64,000 nt of DNA from Methylobacterium frigidaeris (GTDB lineage: Bacteria > Pseudomonadota > Alphaproteobacteria > Rhizobiales > Beijerinckiaceae). A model generated the notes under the pieces. That model did not search any database, was not told the origin of the DNA, and saw only the letters and a program-made list of their open reading frames with translations. Of the stretch, positions 8,773 through 17,104 are shown piece after piece. Positions within the stretch are counted from its first letter, which is position 1. The number at the start of each line of letters is the position of its first letter. Where the stretch lies: NCBI RefSeq assembly GCF_022179185.1, contig NZ_BPQJ01000015.1, positions 1-64,000 of the forward strand, in the 5' to 3' direction. The translations under genes were made by a program, and so were the position numbers.

Positions 8773-9030
8773 TCAGCGCCGCGAGGCGAGTTCGCCCATC
8801 CGGGCGGCACGGCCCTGCTCGACGTGCCAGCGCGCATCGGCTACCTGCCGGCGCAGGCTGTTGCGGCGCCAGAGATGGTACAGGCGCAAGAGGCGCGGGG
8901 CGGTGCCGGCCCGGACCTCGTGATGGCTCAGGCGGCGCAGCAGGCCCGGCAGGCAGGCGCCCGCCGCCTCGCCGGTGGCGATGTCGCCGAGGCGGACCTG
9001 GCGCCGCAATTCGGCCCGGTAATCCTCCAC
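8773..9030 (-). CDS. Hypothetical protein, 85 aa, Arg/Leu-rich
   Basis: GTG start at 9030 with a purine-rich GAGGGGGGA upstream. The protein is basic and helical (MEDYRAELRRQVRLGD... then LLRRLSHHEV and LLRLYHLWRRNSLRRQV). No signal peptide, metal motif or known domain is visible. The Leu/Arg spacing suggests amphipathic helices. It follows the putative structured RNA and terminator at 9162-9290 on the same strand, so it probably has its own promoter. Function unknown; a real but uncharacterised gene is moderately likely. Confidence 0.5.
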   Translation of the reverse strand: MEDYRAELRRQVRLGDIATGEAAGACLPGLLRRLSHHEVRAGTAPRLLRLYHLWRRNSLRRQVADARWHVEQGRAARMGELASRR

Positions 9031-9161
9031 GCCCGATCCCCCCTCGTTCGTCCGTTTGAAGGAGACGCCGCTTCTCGTTCTGGCGAAAGCAGGATGGGAG
9101 GGTTGGCCGATGGTGGCAACGCGGCATCGTCGCCCGCCGGCAAAAGGCGTATCGCGCGCAC

Positions 9162-9195
9162 AAAAAGAGGCCCTGCCGGCGGGAGCGAGCAGGGC
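9162..9195 (-). terminator. Rho-independent terminator
   Basis: Read on the minus strand, arms GCCCTGC (9195-9189) and GCAGGGC (9176-9170) are followed three bases later by a run of five T (9166-9162). This is the clearest intrinsic terminator in the window and ends the transcript coming from the Crp/Fnr direction. Confidence 0.7.
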
Positions 9196-9290
9196 GGTGA
9201 AGTCGACTTGGGGGCCTCAGCAACATCCCTGATGGTCGTCCACCCGGTCGAGACCGGGCCAACAGGGACGGTCGGGCAAGAATTGCCGCA
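9162..9290 (-). ncRNA. Putative structured small RNA or 3' UTR element behind the Crp/Fnr gene
   Basis: In the 341-bp gap between the Crp/Fnr gene and the next gene, the minus strand can form ordered structure. An outer stem pairs TCCCTG (9226-9231) with CAGGGA (9263-9268) and encloses a CCCGGT/ACCGGG hairpin with a four-base loop (9243-9258). A separate intrinsic terminator follows at 9162-9195. I see no convincing small ORF. It could be an independent sRNA or a processed 3' UTR of the regulator mRNA. It does not match any RNA family I can name. Confidence 0.35.
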
Positions 9291-9340
9291 ACACTTGTGA
9301 TGTTGCTGGTCTTTTTCAGCCCGTTCCATCACTTATGTGA
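9290..9340. promoter_or_regulatory. Two dyads resembling Crp/Fnr-family operators
   Basis: AACA-N7-TGTT at 9290-9304 and TCAC-TTAT-GTGA at 9329-9340 lie just past the 3' end of the Crp/Fnr gene, upstream of the putative RNA. Both share the half-site-like string CACTT followed by GTGA. Proteins of this family bind such short dyads, so local regulation by the neighbouring regulator is a reasonable guess. Confidence 0.3.
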
Positions 9341-9371
9341 AGATCCACCGCACGTGGAGTGCCGCCGGCGG

Positions 9372-10160
9372 TCATGTGCCGTGGGCACCGGCATAATCCG
9401 CGATCGAGACGAGGGACGGCACGTCGCGCAGGGTGATGGCGGTGGCGCGCTGCTCGATCAGGCCGTCCCGGCGCAACTGCTGCATCGTGCGGTTCATGTG
9501 CACGACGCTGAGGCCGAGGGCATCGGCCAGGACTTCCTGGGTGATCGGGAACGAGAAGCGGTTCTCCTGCACCCGGTCCACCGCCGCCAGCCGTTCGCGC
9601 AGCTCCAGCAGGAAATGCGCGACGCGCTCGTAGGCGGTCTGGCGTCCGAGGCGCACCACCTGGTTGACGAGCCAGATCTCCTCCATCTCCCGCGCCTGCC
9701 GCAGGGCCGCCGCCAAACCCGTCTCCCTGCCACCCGTCTCCCTGCCACCCGCCTCTCCGTTCCCCGTCTCTCCGCCGGCCTCGCGCCCGCCCGCGGCGGC
9801 GCGCAGGGCGCCCGCCTCGCAGATCTGGGCCGGCGTCAGGGTGGCGACGGAGCCGAAGGGCAGCGGGCGCCGGCGCGTTTCGAGGCCGATCAGGTCGCCG
9901 GGCAGCAGCACGACGACGATCTGGCGCCGGCCATCGGCGAGCAGCCGCTGGCGGCAGGCCCAGCCCTCCAGCAGCACCTGCGGCCGCGGCGCGGCCTCGC
10001 CGTCGCGCACCAGCTCGGTGCGGGCCGGCACCAGGACCGGGCGGGCGGTGACCTGGCGCAGCAGCGCCGCTTCCTCGGGCGCCAGCGGGGCGTAGCCGGA
10101 GAGGCGCCGCAGGGCCGCGTCCGGCGCGGCGGGAGAGCGGGCGAGGGATTCAACCGGCAT
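9372..10160 (-). CDS. Crp/Fnr-family transcriptional regulator with a repeat insertion
   Basis: A 262-residue regulator. Residues ~25-120 form the cyclic-nucleotide-binding-like beta barrel (VLLEGWACRQRLLADGRRQIVVVLLPGDLIGL). Residues ~195-250 are a winged helix-turn-helix (QEVLADALGLSVVHMNRTMQ). There are no FNR-type N-terminal cysteines, so it is not an iron-sulfur oxygen sensor. An unusual Gly/Arg/Glu/Thr-rich stretch at residues 123-148 interrupts the barrel-to-helix junction; it is encoded by 15-bp tandem repeats. The ATG sits inside the last codons of the upstream kinase gene (11-base overlap) with a GGAGG just before it, so translation is coupled. It is probably the output or a partner of that kinase. 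Effector unknown. Confidence 0.88.
   Translation of the reverse strand: MPVESLARSPAAPDAALRRLSGYAPLAPEEAALLRQVTARPVLVPARTELVRDGEAAPRPQVLLEGWACRQRLLADGRRQIVVVLLPGDLIGLETRRRPLPFGSVATLTPAQICEAGALRAAAGGREAGGETGNGEAGGRETGGRETGLAAALRQAREMEEIWLVNQVVRLGRQTAYERVAHFLLELRERLAAVDRVQENRFSFPITQEVLADALGLSVVHMNRTMQQLRRDGLIEQRATAITLRDVPSLVSIADYAGAHGT
9717..9756. repeat. In-frame 15-bp minisatellite inside the Crp/Fnr gene
   Basis: Two perfect tandem copies of ACCCGTCTCCCTGCC (9717-9731 and 9732-9746) are followed by a degenerate third copy. As 15 is a multiple of three, gain or loss of units changes the length of the GGRET-type linker without shifting frame. Confidence 0.85.
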
Positions 10161-13100
10161 CGTCAGCCTCCGCGAGCGCGTCTCCGGCCGGTGCCAGCGA
10201 CCCCGAGCCCTGCAATCGCGAGCCTGCGGCCTGCAACCCGCTGCCCGGCGCCTGGACTGGCAGCTCGATGACGCAGCGCACCCCGCCCGGGCGGTATTCC
10301 AGGGCTGTCGTGGCGCCGAACTCGTAGACCAGGCCCTGCTCGATCAGCTCGCGCCCGAAGCCGCGGCGGGTCGGCGCGGTCGAGAGCAGGGTGACGCCGC
10401 TCTCCTGCCATTCGAGCCGCAGGCGGCGCTCCGGCCCGCCGCCATAGACGTGCCAGCCGATGGCGATCCGTCCGTCCGGCCGGGCGAGCGCCCCGTACTT
10501 GATGGCGTTGGTGGCGAGTTCGTGCAGCACTAGGCCGAGGGTCTCGGCGGTCTTCTGCGGTAGGCGCACCTCGGGGCCGGTGAGGGTCACTTGGCCGCCG
10601 TCCCGCACCGCGTGGGACAGGACCTCCTCGCCGATCAGCTCGGCGAGGTCGGTGGCGGCGTCGGGGCTGCGGGTCAGGATGTTCTGGGTGCGGGCGAGCG
10701 CTCCGAGCCGGCCGTCGAAATGCATCACGAAGTCGGCGAGCGAGGTCTGGCCCTCGGCGGTGCGGTTGGCCACCGAGCGCACCACCGCCAGGATGTTCTT
10801 CACCCGGTGCTGCAGCTCGGTGAGCAGCAGGCGCTGGCGGTCCTCGGCCATCCGCCGCTCGTGGCTGTCCGTGCAGGAGCCGAACCAGGTGACGGCGCCG
10901 CCATCCGGATCGGCCATCGGCTCGGCCCGGACGGTGAACCAGCGATAGGTGCCGGCGGCAGCCCGGATGCGGAACTCGTGCTCGAAGGTCTCGCGGTTCG
11001 CGACCGCCCGCCGCCAGCGGCGCTGGTTCTCCTCGACGTCCTCGGGATGCATCACCGTGAGCCAGCCGAGGCCGAGCGCCTTGCCGTCCTCCAGCCCCGT
11101 ATGCTCGTAGAAGCGCGGATTGACGTAGATCCAGTTCAGCTCGGCATCGGCGGTGAACAGGAAGGCCGGGACGACGCGCTCCATCCGCCGGAAGCGCTCC
11201 TGGCTCTCGCGCAGGGCCCGCTCGGCCCGGGCGGTGGCGGTGATGTCCAGGAAGGTGATGACCACGCCGGCGATGAAGTTGTCGATCGAGCGGTAGGGCA
11301 GCACCCGGGCGAGGTAGCGCGCGCCGCTCTCCGGGCTGCCGACCTCGCGCTCGATGGTGCCGAGGGTGCGCAGCACCTTGCGCACGTCCTCGGGCAGCTC
11401 CGGATAGTTGATGCGCGCCGCGATATGGATGATCGGCCGCCCGAGATCGGAATCGATCAGGTGGAAGATATCGGTCACCGCCGGAGTAAAGTTCTTCACC
11501 CGGAACTCGTTGTCGAGGAACACCGTGGCGATCTGGGTGCTCTCGAGCAGGTTCTTGAGGTCGCTGTTGGCCCGGCCGAGGTCGTTGACACGATGGCCGA
11601 GCTCGCCGTTGACGGTCTGCAATTCCTCGTTGACGGATTGCAGCTCCTCCTTCGACGTTTCGAGCTCTTCGTTGGCGGATTGTAGCTCCTCGTTGATCGA
11701 CTGATATTCCTCGTTGGAGGATTTCAGCTCCTCGTTGGTGCTCTCCAGCTCTTCGATCGTGGCCTGGAGGCGCTCGCGAGTGAGGCGCAGCTCGCTCTCG
11801 AGGCGCTGGACGTGCTCGTCGCGCAGGAAGGACGGGGCCGGCTCCTCGGTGCCGTCGCCGTCGAGCGTGTCGCCCTCCTGGAACAGGACGACGAAGCTCG
11901 GCGGGCCGTCGCCGCCGGGCACCGGCTCGATCACCAGGGTGACGAGGCGCCGCTCGCCGTCCGAGCCCATGGCGGTGCGCTCGGCCTTGACGGTGCGGTG
12001 CTCGGCCCCCGCCTTCAGCAGGGCGGCGCGCAGGTCGAGGCGCAGGTCGCGGTGGACGAGGTTGAGCAGGTTGAGGCTCGCCGCGCCCGTGGCCGGGTCG
12101 ATGTATCGCCCGGTCCGGCCGGAGAAGTGCAGCACGTCGTAGGCCTCGTCGACCACCACGTAGGCCGGGGCGTAGCGCTCGGCCACCCGCTCGGCCCGGC
12201 GGGCGAGGCCACCCTCGATCGTGCGCGGCCGCAGGAGCCCGCCGCCTTCCTGGCGCCGGTCGGCCGTCACGGTCAGGGGGAATTCCGGCAGGACCCGGGT
12301 GGCGCTCTCGAGGCGGCGGAAGATGCGGTAGCGCCGGTCAACGGGGGCGAACAGCTTGGCATGCCGGGTGACGTTCTCGGAATTGCCCAGGAACAGGAAC
12401 CCGCCCGGCCGCAGGGCGAAGTGGAACAGCGGGATCACCCGGTTCTGCAGGTCGCCGTTGAGGTAGATCAGCAGGTTGCGGCACGAGACGAGATCGAGGC
12501 GCGAGAACGGGGCGTCCTTGATCACGTTGTGCTGCGAGAAGATGCACATCTCCCGCAGCTCCTTGACGATGCAGTAGGTCGAGCCTTCCTTGACGAACCA
12601 GCGGGCGAGGCGGTCCGGCCGGATCTGGCGGGCGACCGCCTCGGTGTAGCGCCCGACCCGGGCGGTCGCCAGCGCCCGTCCGTCGATGTCCGTGGCGAAG
12701 ATCTGCACCTGCGGCACCGTGTCGAGCTTGGCCATGTGCTCGCGCAGGAGGATGCCGATCGAGTAGGCCTCTTCGCCGGTGGCGCAACCGAGTACCCAGA
12801 TCCGCACCTGATCGCCCGAGCCCTTGCCGGCGAACAGTCGCGGGACGACCTCGGCTTCGAGCAGCTCGAACTCGCGATGATCGCGGAAGAACTGCGTCAC
12901 CCCGATCAACAGGTCGTTGAACAGGTTCTGCACTTCGTCCGGGTCGGCTCGCAGGTGCTCGACGTAAGCTTCGATCGTCTCGACCTGCACCACCTGCATC
13001 CGGCGATGGACGCGGCGCAGGAAGGTGTTCTGCTTGTAGCCGTGGAAGTCGTGCCCGGTCTTGTTGCGCAGGATGGTGGCGATGCGGATCAGGGAATCGC

Positions 13101-13755
13101 TCGCGGCCTCGGCCTCCGCCGGCCGGGCCTCGGCGCCGCGGCGCAGGTGGCGGGCGTAGGACAGGATCCGGTCCGGCATCTGCTCGGGGAGCACGACGTG
13201 GTCGGCGAGGGAGGCGGCGGTGCTGCCCGAGTGTGCCTCCTCGCCGTGCGGCTCGGCCAGGGTCAGGCCGCCCGCCGCCTTGATGGCCGTGACGCCGAGC
13301 GTCCCGTCGCTGCCGGTGCCGGCGAGCACCACCGCCACGGCATTCGCGCCCTGATCCTCGCCCAACGCGACGAGGAAGGTGTCGAGGCCACCCCGCCCGC
13401 CCGGATCGTCCGTCTCCGCCTCGAGGCGGAACCGTCCCTGCGCCAGGGTGGCGGTGCCGCCCTCGGGCAGCAGGTAGAGGTGCCCGGCCGCGACCGGGGC
13501 GCCCTCCTCGACCGGAGCCTGCGGCAAGGCGAGCGCCCGCGCCAGCACCGTGCGCCAGCGCGCCTCGTCGATCACCTCGCGTTGCTGAAGCGCCACCACG
13601 ACGGCGACGCCCGGCATCTCCGGCGCATGGGCGAGGAAGCGCTCCAGGGAATCGATGGCGGTCCCCGACGCGCCGACGCCGATCACCACCGGCCGCTCCG
13701 GCGACCGGCTGCCCGCGCCATCGGTGCCCGGTTCCGCACGGGTCTTTCTCGCCAA
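10150..13755 (-). CDS. CheB-CheR-coiled coil-PAS-PAS-HWE hybrid histidine kinase
   Basis: A 1201-residue cytoplasmic signalling protein. A CheB methylesterase-like domain (~20-195) is followed by a CheR methyltransferase (~218-475) with the SAM-binding motif GCATGEEAYS and the CheR string CRNLLIYL. A long Glu/Leu coiled coil (~645-730, many NEEL repeats) leads to two PAS domains (~735-850, ~858-965) and an HWE-type kinase (~975-1190) with phospho-acceptor motif ELQHRVKN and signature EWQESG. In CheB, the usual active-site His after the second strand is replaced (VVALQQRE), so methylesterase activity is doubtful. TTG at 13755 is chosen because GGAGG lies nine bases upstream; the open frame upstream overlaps a glycosyltransferase. 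HWE kinases often feed the PhyR stress pathway. Confidence 0.92.
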   Translation of the reverse strand: MARKTRAEPGTDGAGSRSPERPVVIGVGASGTAIDSLERFLAHAPEMPGVAVVVALQQREVIDEARWRTVLARALALPQAPVEEGAPVAAGHLYLLPEGGTATLAQGRFRLEAETDDPGGRGGLDTFLVALGEDQGANAVAVVLAGTGSDGTLGVTAIKAAGGLTLAEPHGEEAHSGSTAASLADHVVLPEQMPDRILSYARHLRRGAEARPAEAEAASDSLIRIATILRNKTGHDFHGYKQNTFLRRVHRRMQVVQVETIEAYVEHLRADPDEVQNLFNDLLIGVTQFFRDHREFELLEAEVVPRLFAGKGSGDQVRIWVLGCATGEEAYSIGILLREHMAKLDTVPQVQIFATDIDGRALATARVGRYTEAVARQIRPDRLARWFVKEGSTYCIVKELREMCIFSQHNVIKDAPFSRLDLVSCRNLLIYLNGDLQNRVIPLFHFALRPGGFLFLGNSENVTRHAKLFAPVDRRYRIFRRLESATRVLPEFPLTVTADRRQEGGGLLRPRTIEGGLARRAERVAERYAPAYVVVDEAYDVLHFSGRTGRYIDPATGAASLNLLNLVHRDLRLDLRAALLKAGAEHRTVKAERTAMGSDGERRLVTLVIEPVPGGDGPPSFVVLFQEGDTLDGDGTEEPAPSFLRDEHVQRLESELRLTRERLQATIEELESTNEELKSSNEEYQSINEELQSANEELETSKEELQSVNEELQTVNGELGHRVNDLGRANSDLKNLLESTQIATVFLDNEFRVKNFTPAVTDIFHLIDSDLGRPIIHIAARINYPELPEDVRKVLRTLGTIEREVGSPESGARYLARVLPYRSIDNFIAGVVITFLDITATARAERALRESQERFRRMERVVPAFLFTADAELNWIYVNPRFYEHTGLEDGKALGLGWLTVMHPEDVEENQRRWRRAVANRETFEHEFRIRAAAGTYRWFTVRAEPMADPDGGAVTWFGSCTDSHERRMAEDRQRLLLTELQHRVKNILAVVRSVANRTAEGQTSLADFVMHFDGRLGALARTQNILTRSPDAATDLAELIGEEVLSHAVRDGGQVTLTGPEVRLPQKTAETLGLVLHELATNAIKYGALARPDGRIAIGWHVYGGGPERRLRLEWQESGVTLLSTAPTRRGFGRELIEQGLVYEFGATTALEYRPGGVRCVIELPVQAPGSGLQAAGSRLQGSGSLAPAGDALAEADDAG

Positions 13756-13955
13756 GGGTCGCCGCCTCCGGTGCGCGATGCTGGATGAGGGTCGCAATCC
13801 ACCACCTGCGAGCATACGCGCCCGGCGAAGCGCTGTCAGGCCGAGCGGCGATGATCCCGGGTTTTCCTTCGGATTCCGGCTCCGCAGCCTCGCATCCACC
13901 TCGGGCGCCCCGGGCCGACACAGGTTCAGCCGCCGAGGTGAGGCCGCCCGGTGCC

Positions 13956-14747
13956 TCAGCGGCCGCGCGATCCGGGCCGGCCGCCGATCCGGCGCTCGTA
14001 GTGCTTGGCGACCCGCAGGTGGCGCGAGATCGCGTAGTTCATCGCCGTAAGGAAGCCGTAGGCGCCGCGCACGCAGTGGCGCCGGCCGATATAGGCCTTG
14101 AGGAAGTTGCCCGGCAGCTCGACGAACAGGCGCCAGGTCGGGATCCTGACGCCCCGGGCCTCGAGGTCGTCGGCCTGCTGGTCGGAGTAGCGGTTGAGCT
14201 TGTCGAGCTGGTCGCCGAGCGAGCGGACCGAGAAGTGGTGGATCACCGCCCGCAGGCGCCCGACCGTGACGCCCGGTCCGAGATCGACCCGGTCGTGCAC
14301 CGGCGAGGGCGAGTAGCGGCCGCGGTCGCGCCGGTAGAGCCGCACCGGCCACAGCGTGTAGGCGAGGCGATGCGGCCGCGTCTCGCCGGGAAATACCTCG
14401 GCGATGCCGATGGCGTAGGCCGGGTGCGACGGCTCGCCGGCCGAGAACAGCCGGCGGATCTCGGCGGAGAGCTCCGGCGGCACCACCTCGTCGGCGTCGA
14501 GGTTCAGCATCCAGACGTGCCGGCACTGCTCCTCGGCGAAGCGCTTCTGCGGCCCGTAGCCGGGCCAGCCCCGCTCGATCACCCGCGCGCCGAAGGACGC
14601 GGCGAGCTCCCGCGTGCCGTCGGTGGAGCCGGAATCGACCACGATCAGGTCGTCGGTGAGATCGCGCACCGCCGCCAGGGTGGCGCCGATCCGGTCGGCC
14701 TCGTTGTGGGCGATGAGGAAGATCGAGAGGGGGAGGGGGGCGACCAT
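13956..14747 (-). CDS. Glycosyltransferase family 2 (KdtX/WaaE-like)
   Basis: A 263-residue GT-A fold enzyme. The nucleotide-sugar site is at LIAHNEADRI and LIVVDSGSTDGT (residues ~10-45), and the metal-binding DxD equivalent is NLDADEVVP near residue 85. It resembles the lipopolysaccharide-core beta-1,4-glucosyltransferases of the WaaE/KdtX group, which transfer a hexose to heptose on the cytoplasmic face of the inner membrane. It lies downstream of nothing obvious and upstream of the kinase gene on the same strand, 200 bp apart. No other envelope sugar genes are nearby. Acceptor not determined. Confidence 0.85.
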   Translation of the reverse strand: MVAPLPLSIFLIAHNEADRIGATLAAVRDLTDDLIVVDSGSTDGTRELAASFGARVIERGWPGYGPQKRFAEEQCRHVWMLNLDADEVVPPELSAEIRRLFSAGEPSHPAYAIGIAEVFPGETRPHRLAYTLWPVRLYRRDRGRYSPSPVHDRVDLGPGVTVGRLRAVIHHFSVRSLGDQLDKLNRYSDQQADDLEARGVRIPTWRLFVELPGNFLKAYIGRRHCVRGAYGFLTAMNYAISRHLRVAKHYERRIGGRPGSRGR

Positions 14748-14889
14748 GGACCGAGACGGAAGATCCCGGCCCGCTCGAGGAAGCGCCGGGGAATGTCGAG
14801 GCAGCCTCTAGAGCATCTTGTCGGAGTTCTGGAAACCGGCCCGGGCCGGGGAAGCCCGTCGGCGCTCGGGAGCGTGCCCTCACGGCAAC

Positions 14890-14911
14890 GGCCGTCCGCA
14901 GAAGGACGGCC
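14890..14911. repeat. Short perfect hairpin between divergent genes
   Basis: GGCCGTCC (14890-14897) and GGACGGCC (14904-14911) flank a 6-base loop. It sits between the divergent glycosyltransferase and lipoprotein-hydrolase genes, so a terminator role is unlikely; it could be a protein-binding dyad. The rest of the gap shows nothing else I can name. Confidence 0.35.
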
Positions 14912-15043
14912 CTGCCCCGCCGCCCCATTGGCGCCGCATCGGTTTGGCTCATCTTTAAGAAGTGCCCGGGAGGATCGGGCGCGAGGAATCGCCGTCTGCC
15001 GCAGGGTTCTCGCGGAGCGGCGGGCGGGGAGCGGTCATTGGTG

Positions 15044-16321
15044 ATGGGGGTTCTCGTGCGGAGTCGGTGCCTGGGCATCCTCCTGGTCGCGGCCGGGCTC
15101 GGCGCCTGCGCGGGCACGCCGAAGGGCGTGCTGGCGCCGGTGGCCGCCACGGCGCCCGGGGCCTCGACGGTCGACATGCTGGTGGCGACCACGCGCAAGA
15201 CCGCCGCCAATCCGGGCGAGATGTATTCGGGCGATCGCGGGCCGGCCCTGTCCTACGCCGACATCACGGTCTCGATCCCGCCGGATGCGGTGCGCCAGCC
15301 CGGCACGGTGCAGTGGCCGAAGGAACTGCCCGGCAATCCCGCCACCGATTTCGTGACCCTCAAGGCCGAGACCCTGGATCGGCCGGAGGCGGCCGCGCGC
15401 CTGCAGCGCACCGCGCGCACGGGCAAGCGCCACGTGCTGGTCTTCGTCCACGGTTTCAACAACCGCTTCGAGGACGCGGTCTACCGCTTCGCCCAGATCG
15501 TGCACGACACCAAAGCGGACGTGGTACCGGTACTGTTCACCTGGCCGTCGCGCGGCAGCGTGCTCGCCTACGGCTACGACCGGGAGAGCACCAACTACTC
15601 GCGCAACGCCCTCGAGGGCGTGCTGCGGCGCCTCGCCCGGAACCCGGAGGTGGCCGAGATCACGGTGCTCGCCCACTCGATGGGCAACTGGCTGGTCCTC
15701 GAATCCCTGCGCCAGATGGCGATCCGCGACGGGCGCGTCGCCCAGAAGATCCGCGACGTGGTGCTGGCCGCCCCCGACGTCGACGTCGACCTCGCCCGCG
15801 AGGCGTTTCGCGATATGGGCCCGACCCGGCCGCGCCTGAGCCTGTTCGTGTCGCAGGACGACAACGCGCTCGCGGTGTCGCGCCTGGTCTGGGGCAATTC
15901 CGGCGCGCGGCTTGGCGCCATCGACCCGTCGACCGAGCCCTACCGCACCGAGCTCGCCCGCGAGAACATCGCGGTGCTGAACCTCACCACCCTGAAGGGG
16001 AGCGACGCCCTCAACCACGGCAAGTTCGCCGGCAGCCCGCAGCTCGTGGCGCTGCTCGGCAACCGCCTGGCGCAAGGCCAGACCATCACGGATTCCCGCG
16101 TCGGCTTGAGCGACCGCATCGTCCAGATGACCGCGGGCGCCGCCGCCACCGTCGGCACCGCCGCCGGCCTCGCGGTCTCGGCGCCGGTCGCGGTGATCGA
16201 CGCCCAGAGCCGCGAGACCTACGGCGAGCACCTGCGCAACCTCGGCCAGGGTCTCGGCGACACGGCGGAGGGGGCGGTGGACCTCGCCACCGCGCCGGCG
16301 CGGGCGCTCGGGGGGCAGTGA
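15044..16321 (+). CDS. Alpha/beta hydrolase lipoprotein (DUF900 family)
   Basis: About 426 residues. The N-terminus (basic, hydrophobic, then LGAC) is a lipoprotein signal with lipobox Cys near residue 22, so the protein is probably anchored to the periplasmic side of a membrane. The hydrolase core has HGFNNRFEDAVYRF (oxyanion region) and nucleophile elbow AHSMGN, typical of the DUF900 esterase-like family. Start choice is uncertain: TTG 15038, GTG 15041 and ATG 15044 are consecutive codons, and GGGGAG at 15026-15031 best fits the first two by spacing. The C-terminus is Ala-rich. Its end lies 4 bp from the convergent oxidoreductase gene. Substrate unknown. Confidence 0.85.
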   Translation: MGVLVRSRCLGILLVAAGLGACAGTPKGVLAPVAATAPGASTVDMLVATTRKTAANPGEMYSGDRGPALSYADITVSIPPDAVRQPGTVQWPKELPGNPATDFVTLKAETLDRPEAAARLQRTARTGKRHVLVFVHGFNNRFEDAVYRFAQIVHDTKADVVPVLFTWPSRGSVLAYGYDRESTNYSRNALEGVLRRLARNPEVAEITVLAHSMGNWLVLESLRQMAIRDGRVAQKIRDVVLAAPDVDVDLAREAFRDMGPTRPRLSLFVSQDDNALAVSRLVWGNSGARLGAIDPSTEPYRTELARENIAVLNLTTLKGSDALNHGKFAGSPQLVALLGNRLAQGQTITDSRVGLSDRIVQMTAGAAATVGTAAGLAVSAPVAVIDAQSRETYGEHLRNLGQGLGDTAEGAVDLATAPARALGGQ

Positions 16322-16325
16322 GGGG

Positions 16326-17003
16326 TCAGCCGACGGCGGACGCCGCCCTGCGCCAGGAGCCGTGGGCGACCTCGCCGTCCCGCTCGGCCGCCGCGAGGGC
16401 CCGAAGCAGGCCGTCGCGGTCGAGGGGAACGCAATAGGCGGGCTTCGCCCGCTCGAAGCGCCAGCTCTCCGCAAGGCTCCCGGCATCGACCGGATCGAAG
16501 CCGAACTGGTCGATCAGCTCCGCCGCGACCGCCTTGGCGGCGGGATCGTCGCCGGCGAGCGGCAGGGCCCGCCGCCCCGGCATTCCCACGGGCTTTCCGT
16601 CCTTCTCCAGGTCCTCCGCCCTGATGGCGTTGAACGCCTTGACGATCCGGGCCGCCGGAAGATGATCGGCCAGAAGCCCGCTCGTCGTTGCCTGTCTTGC
16701 ATCGAGCGCCGCGATGGGCCCGTCCCGCTCGGGATAGTAGTTCATGGCGTCGAGGACGATCGTGCCGGCCAACTCCGCCTCCGGCAGGGCCCGGTAGGCG
16801 TGGAGCGGGATCGCCACCACCACGACCTCGCCGAACGCCGCCGCCTCCGCCGCCGTCCCGGTGCGGCAGCCGAGATCGACACCCAGGCTGAACAGGCTCC
16901 GCGTCCCGCGGGAATTGGCCACCATGACCGCGTGCCCCCGGTCGACGGCGTGGCGGGCGACAGCCCGGCCGACGTACCCGGCCCCGATGATTCCGATCCG
17001 CAT
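16326..17003 (-). CDS. NAD(P)-binding oxidoreductase (F420-dependent NADP reductase-like)
   Basis: A 225-residue Rossmann-fold protein. It starts with the dinucleotide-binding motif GIIGAGYVGRAVARH at residue 4, followed by an Asn-Ser-Arg (MVANSRG) that suits the NADP phosphate. This is the pattern of the F420_oxidored domain, a family widely used for NADPH-dependent reductases even in organisms without F420. The ATG at 17003 places the glycine motif at the N-terminus as expected. It is divergent from a LysR-type gene 101 bp away, which likely controls it. Substrate not evident. Confidence 0.82.
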   Translation of the reverse strand: MRIGIIGAGYVGRAVARHAVDRGHAVMVANSRGTRSLFSLGVDLGCRTGTAAEAAAFGEVVVVAIPLHAYRALPEAELAGTIVLDAMNYYPERDGPIAALDARQATTSGLLADHLPAARIVKAFNAIRAEDLEKDGKPVGMPGRRALPLAGDDPAAKAVAAELIDQFGFDPVDAGSLAESWRFERAKPAYCVPLDRDGLLRALAAAERDGEVAHGSWRRAASAVG

Positions 17004-17104
17004 GACGTCTCTCCTCGCGCTGTCGGCGATGCGTCTTGCGTAACTGGGCGACGTCTGACGATAAATCGCACTTCCGGCGTGGCATTCCCAACCACCAGGA
17101 GGCA

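Noticed and set aside
9165..9260. Resemblance of the RNA-like region to the signal recognition particle RNA (a GGGATGTTGCTG...GGCCCCC string)
   Set aside because: The diagnostic GGTCAGGTCCGGAAGGAAGCAGCC-type apical loop is missing, so the likeness is by chance.
13756..15210. A 485-codon upstream extension in frame with the hybrid kinase
   Set aside because: It overlaps the whole glycosyltransferase gene, codes Arg/Pro-rich sequence, and a GGAGG-led TTG at 13755 gives a normal CheB start.
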